Below are positions 62,904 to 64,000 of a stretch of DNA of 64,000 nucleotides, piece after piece. Source of the stretch: Gordius sp. MW1 (lineage: Eukaryota > Nematomorpha > Gordioida > Gordea > Gordiidae); NCBI GenBank assembly GCA_964036665.1, contig OZ038526.1, positions 13,144,001-13,208,000 of the forward strand, written 5' to 3'. The notes beneath the pieces were generated by a model. That model did not search any database. It was not told where the DNA came from and was given only the letters and a program-made list of their open reading frames with translations. How positions within the stretch are numbered: position 1 is the first letter of the stretch; the number at the start of each line of letters is the position of its first letter. The translations under genes were made by a program, and so were the position numbers.

Positions 62904-63589
62904 AATCGAGGATAATAGGATTCTCAAATTGGCTTACTTTTATATATTTTTTCATGCTCTTTCACATAGAATCGAAAAAAATAAATATTTTTACCTTAAA
63001 ATTTTTCACATATTTTTCTTTGAACCGTATTCATCCGATGAAAGTTGTCGTTTTCAGACGTGGTTTCTATGATCCCAAGTAAAAATTTATCAGAATCTAA
63101 AAACTATTACTTTAAAATCATGATCGCATAGAGCAGTTTTCAAAAATTAAGCACTCACGTTGCGATACAACAAACTAATCGCCACAATAAAACGTTGTCT
63201 TTTGATCAAAATGATAGTTCTCGCAGCTTAAAACCTCTTTTCGGAAGTCAATCGAGGATAATAGGATTCTCAAATTGGCTTACTATTATATATTTTTTCA
63301 TGCTCTTTCACATAGAATCGAAAAAAATAAATATTTTTACCTCAAAATTTTTCACATATTTTTCTTTGAACCGTATTCATCCGATGAAAGTTGTCGTTTT
63401 CAGACGTGGTTTCTATGATCCCAAGTAAAAATTTATCAGAATCTAAAAACTATTACTTTGAAATCATGATCGCATAGAGCAGTTTTCAAAAATTAAGCAC
63501 TCACGTTGCGATACAACAAACTAATCGCCACAATAAAACGTTGTCTTTTGTCAAAATGATAGTTCTCGCAAAACCTCTTTTCGGAAGTC
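62904..63589 (+). repeat. Monomers M185-M186, with M186 chimeric
   Basis: M185 (62904) matches M160. M186 (63250, 340 bp) starts like M161 (GGCTTACTATTATA) but ends like M150 and M178 (CGCCAC, then CTCGCAAAACC with the 5-bp loss). The exchange lies between monomer positions 35 and 280. Confidence 0.87.
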
Positions 63590-64000
63590 AATCGAGGATA
63601 ATAGGATTCTCAAATTGGCTTACTTTTATATATTTTTTTATGCTCTTTCACATAGAATCGAAAAAAATAAATATTTTTACCTCAAAATTTTTCACATATT
63701 TTTCTTTGAACCGTATTCATCCGATGAAAGTTGTCGTTTTCAGACGTGGTTTCTATGATCCCAAGTAAAAATTTATCGGAATGTAAAAACTATTACTTTG
63801 AAATTATGATCGCATAGAGCAGTTTTAAAAAATTAAGCACTCACGTTGCGATACAACAAACTAATCGCAACAATAAAACGTTGTCTTTTGTCAAAATGAT
63901 TGTTCTCGCAGCTTAAAACCTCTTTTCGGAAGTCAATCGAGGATAATAGGATTCTCAAATTGGCTTACTTTTATATATTTTTTCATGCTCTTTCACATAG
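63590..64000 (+). repeat. Start of a further segment-G copy, cut by the window edge (M187 and partial M188)
   Basis: M187 (63590-63934) matches M151 and M179 (AGAATGTAAAA, GAAATTATG) with private TTTTTTTATGCTC and TTATCGGAATG. M188 (63935-64000) stops after 66 bases. The distance from M179 to M187 is 2757 bp, eight monomers, so the array continues to the right. Confidence 0.85.

Larger units (their letters stand above)
1..64000 (+). repeat. Satellite DNA array, 345-bp monomer, 187 full copies plus one partial
   Basis: The same AT-rich sequence recurs head-to-tail from the first to the last base. Segment AATCGAGGATAATAGG recurs with minor variants at nearly constant spacing: 345 bp most often, 337-347 bp for all but seven monomers, 305 bp for three and 256-257 bp for four. 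All copies lie on the same strand; I saw no inverted copy, inserted element or unrelated spacer. A hand count of a typical monomer gives 31 % G+C and 13 CpG. Its length is close to two nucleosome repeats, as in many animal and plant satellites. Centromeric or pericentromeric location is inferred from array type only. The family is not one I recognise. Because copies are so alike, local copy number depends on assembly quality. Confidence 0.98.

Noticed and set aside
16524..63589. A single recombination hotspot within the monomer
   Set aside because: Breakpoint intervals of the chimeras do not all overlap: M49 186-238, M157 94-217, M172 228-304, M186 35-280 and M96 90-171. Exchange appears spread over the monomer.
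662..63768. Dozens of 61-88-codon open frames on the + strand with near-identical products
   Set aside because: They are the same one or two frames of the repeat, opened repeatedly because the monomer length (345) is a multiple of three. Most start at non-ATG codons and end at the same TGA/TAA. Frames change freely with indels, products are low-complexity in F, I and K, and no known domain is visible.
1..64000. An integrated virus, transposon or bacterial sequence
   Set aside because: No terminal repeats, target-site duplications, long coding frame or change of composition interrupts the array anywhere.

Overview
The whole 64 kb window is one satellite DNA array. I see no protein-coding gene, RNA gene, transposon, CRISPR array or unique spacer. 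The window is a head-to-tail run of an AT-rich monomer, usually 345 bp long. I count 187 complete monomers and one partial monomer at the right edge (63935-64000), all in the same orientation with no interruption. Monomers M1-M188 are counted from base 1, where the conserved segment AATCGAGGATA begins. That phase is my choice, not a biological boundary. A typical monomer, counted by hand, is 345 bp with 106 G+C (about 31 %) and 13 CpG, against about 8 expected from its 61 C and 45 G.

Organism: nothing identifies the species. A long homogeneous array with multi-monomer higher-order repeats is typical of eukaryotic centromeric or pericentromeric heterochromatin. A monomer close to twice a nucleosome repeat and the absence of CpG depletion fit a lightly methylated genome such as an insect or other invertebrate better than a vertebrate or plant. 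This is inference; I do not recognise the satellite family.

Layout. 1-6552: a mixed block with a five-monomer (about 1724 bp) periodicity. 6553-8966: a more uniform transition block. 8967-18581: a block marked by 7-bp-deleted monomers, repeating in six- and four-monomer units. 18582-21343: a four-monomer unit present twice in tandem. 21344-24180: a block with three short monomers carrying the same 89-bp internal deletion. 24181-32330: a region dominated by a 2027-bp six-monomer unit in tandem, each copy with one 305-bp monomer. 32331-34744: a flank that recurs at about 43.6-46.0 kb. 34400-39560: a 1721-bp five-monomer higher-order repeat. 39561-40162: an island of the 89-bp-deleted type, displaced from the 21-24 kb block. 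40163-48081: further shuffled copies of the preceding types. 48082-64000: a large nested repeat in which a six-monomer unit (about 2064 bp) occurs three times and about 9.65 kb separates long matching segments. The right edge is the start of yet another copy.

Biologically the window records how a satellite array evolves: local tandem duplications of 2-6 monomers, copies displaced by 6-16 kb, and recognisable crossover products (chimeric monomers) at duplication edges. Three short dyad symmetries occur in most monomers, and a fourth 12-bp palindrome occurs only in a subset with a one-base insertion. The many short open frames are by-products of the repeat and are not reported as genes.
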